Below, one piece after another: positions 63,668 to 64,000 of a stretch of 64,000 nt of DNA (positions are counted from its first letter, which is position 1; each line of letters opens with the position of its first letter). Under the pieces are notes generated by a model. It was not told the DNA's origin and made no database searches. It saw only the letters and a program-made list of their open reading frames with translations. The DNA lies in assembly GCF_035270045.1 (NCBI RefSeq), contig NZ_DATFIP010000062.1, positions 1-64,000 of the forward strand, given 5' to 3'. Source of the DNA: Salibaculum sp035270045. GTDB lineage: Bacteria; Pseudomonadota; Alphaproteobacteria; Rhodobacterales; Rhodobacteraceae. The translations under genes and the position numbers were made by a program.

Positions 63668-64000
63668 ATGAAACTCAGCACCAAGGGGCGCTACGCGATG
63701 GTGGCGCTGGTCGATATTGCCCTTCAGCCCGAGGGATCGCTCACCTCCCTGGCGGAATTGTCGAGGCGGCAGAGCATTTCCCTGCCCTACCTGGAGCAGC
63801 TTTTCGTCAAGCTTCGCCGGGCGAAACTGGTCGAGAGCGTGCGCGGCCCCGGCGGCGGCTATCGCCTGGCCCGGCCCGCGCCCGAGATTCGCGTGGTCGA
63901 GGTGCTGGCGGCGGTGGACGAGACCGTGGACGCCATGCACACCGGCGCCGGCGCCTCGGGGGGGCTGTCGGGATCGCGCGCGCAGTCGCTGACCAACCGG
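63668..64000 (+). CDS. iscR: IscR-type Rrf2 regulator, N-terminal 111 residues (cut by window end)
   Basis: The protein starts MKLSTKGRYAMVALVDIALQ and continues with YLEQLFVKLRRAKLVESVRG and PGGGYRLARP, which align almost residue for residue with E. coli IscR. The cluster region that should hold C92, C98 and C104 reads MHTGAGASGGLSGSRAQSLT with no cysteine. The rest of the gene is outside the window; suf genes are expected downstream. Confidence 0.88.
   Translation, partial: MKLSTKGRYAMVALVDIALQPEGSLTSLAELSRRQSISLPYLEQLFVKLRRAKLVESVRGPGGGYRLARPAPEIRVVEVLAAVDETVDAMHTGAGASGGLSGSRAQSLTNR

Overview
The window is high-GC DNA that looks like the chromosome of a Rhodobacterales bacterium (Alphaproteobacteria). 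The evidence is an IscR-type regulator without cluster cysteines next to a perfect TTAGAA-N3-TTCTAA box, a recA promoter with the alphaproteobacterial GAAC-N7-GAAC SOS box, two unrelated NADP isocitrate dehydrogenases, half-size CUT2 sugar ATPases, and a Zur-znuCB operon. Only about the first 290 bases are clearly AT-richer, and they hold the start of an unrecognised gene. I saw no tRNA, rRNA, CRISPR array or intact insertion sequence.

Layout. 0.4-4.7 kb: an AGE-family sugar epimerase/isomerase, divergent from a ModE-like regulator and modABC (molybdate uptake). 4.8-8.5 kb: aldehyde dehydrogenase, kynurenine formamidase and kynureninase. 8.5-11.4 kb: a di-haem MauG/CcpA-type peroxidase convergent with a secreted CRTAC1-type beta-propeller protein. 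11.4-18.9 kb: D-xylose catabolism, with a divergent ROK repressor facing xylF-xylH-xylG-xylB-xylA. 18.9-23.3 kb: an exported molybdopterin aldehyde oxidase/isoquinoline oxidoreductase-type system (2Fe-2S subunit, Mo subunit with Tat signal, di-haem cytochrome, small membrane protein) with a divergent TetR regulator.

23.9-47.5 kb is the most remarkable part: a large cyclitol (inositol) catabolic super-locus in three modules. Module 1 is a LacI regulator divergent from a MocD-like desaturase-type oxygenase, a MocE-like Rieske ferredoxin and a divergent PanB-like protein. Module 2 is iolC-iolB-class II aldolase, divergent from two Gfo/Idh dehydrogenases and an IolE/MocC-like protein, with a second LacI regulator and a shared palindromic operator. 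Module 3 is a third LacI regulator, a paralogue of the first, then an IolI-like TIM barrel, an inositol-type ABC importer, iolG, bifunctional iolC-DUF2090, iolD, iolE, a PhyH-type dioxygenase, a small membrane protein and iolB. Together they encode uptake, oxidation, dehydration, ring opening, isomerisation, phosphorylation and aldol cleavage of inositols, with duplicated kinase, isomerase and aldolase steps. The two oxygenase systems are candidates for removing methyl or other decorations from modified inositols such as rhizopine-like or O-/C-methyl inositols (inference).

47.5-64 kb: zinc uptake (znuA, zur, znuC, znuB), an NsrR-like Rrf2 regulator behind an FNR-type box, recA, alaS, a DUF1330 protein, typA/bipA, an SMR efflux pump, a YitT-type membrane protein, dimeric and monomeric NADP isocitrate dehydrogenases in tandem, a small unknown protein, an alpha/beta hydrolase and the start of iscR, cut by the window end.
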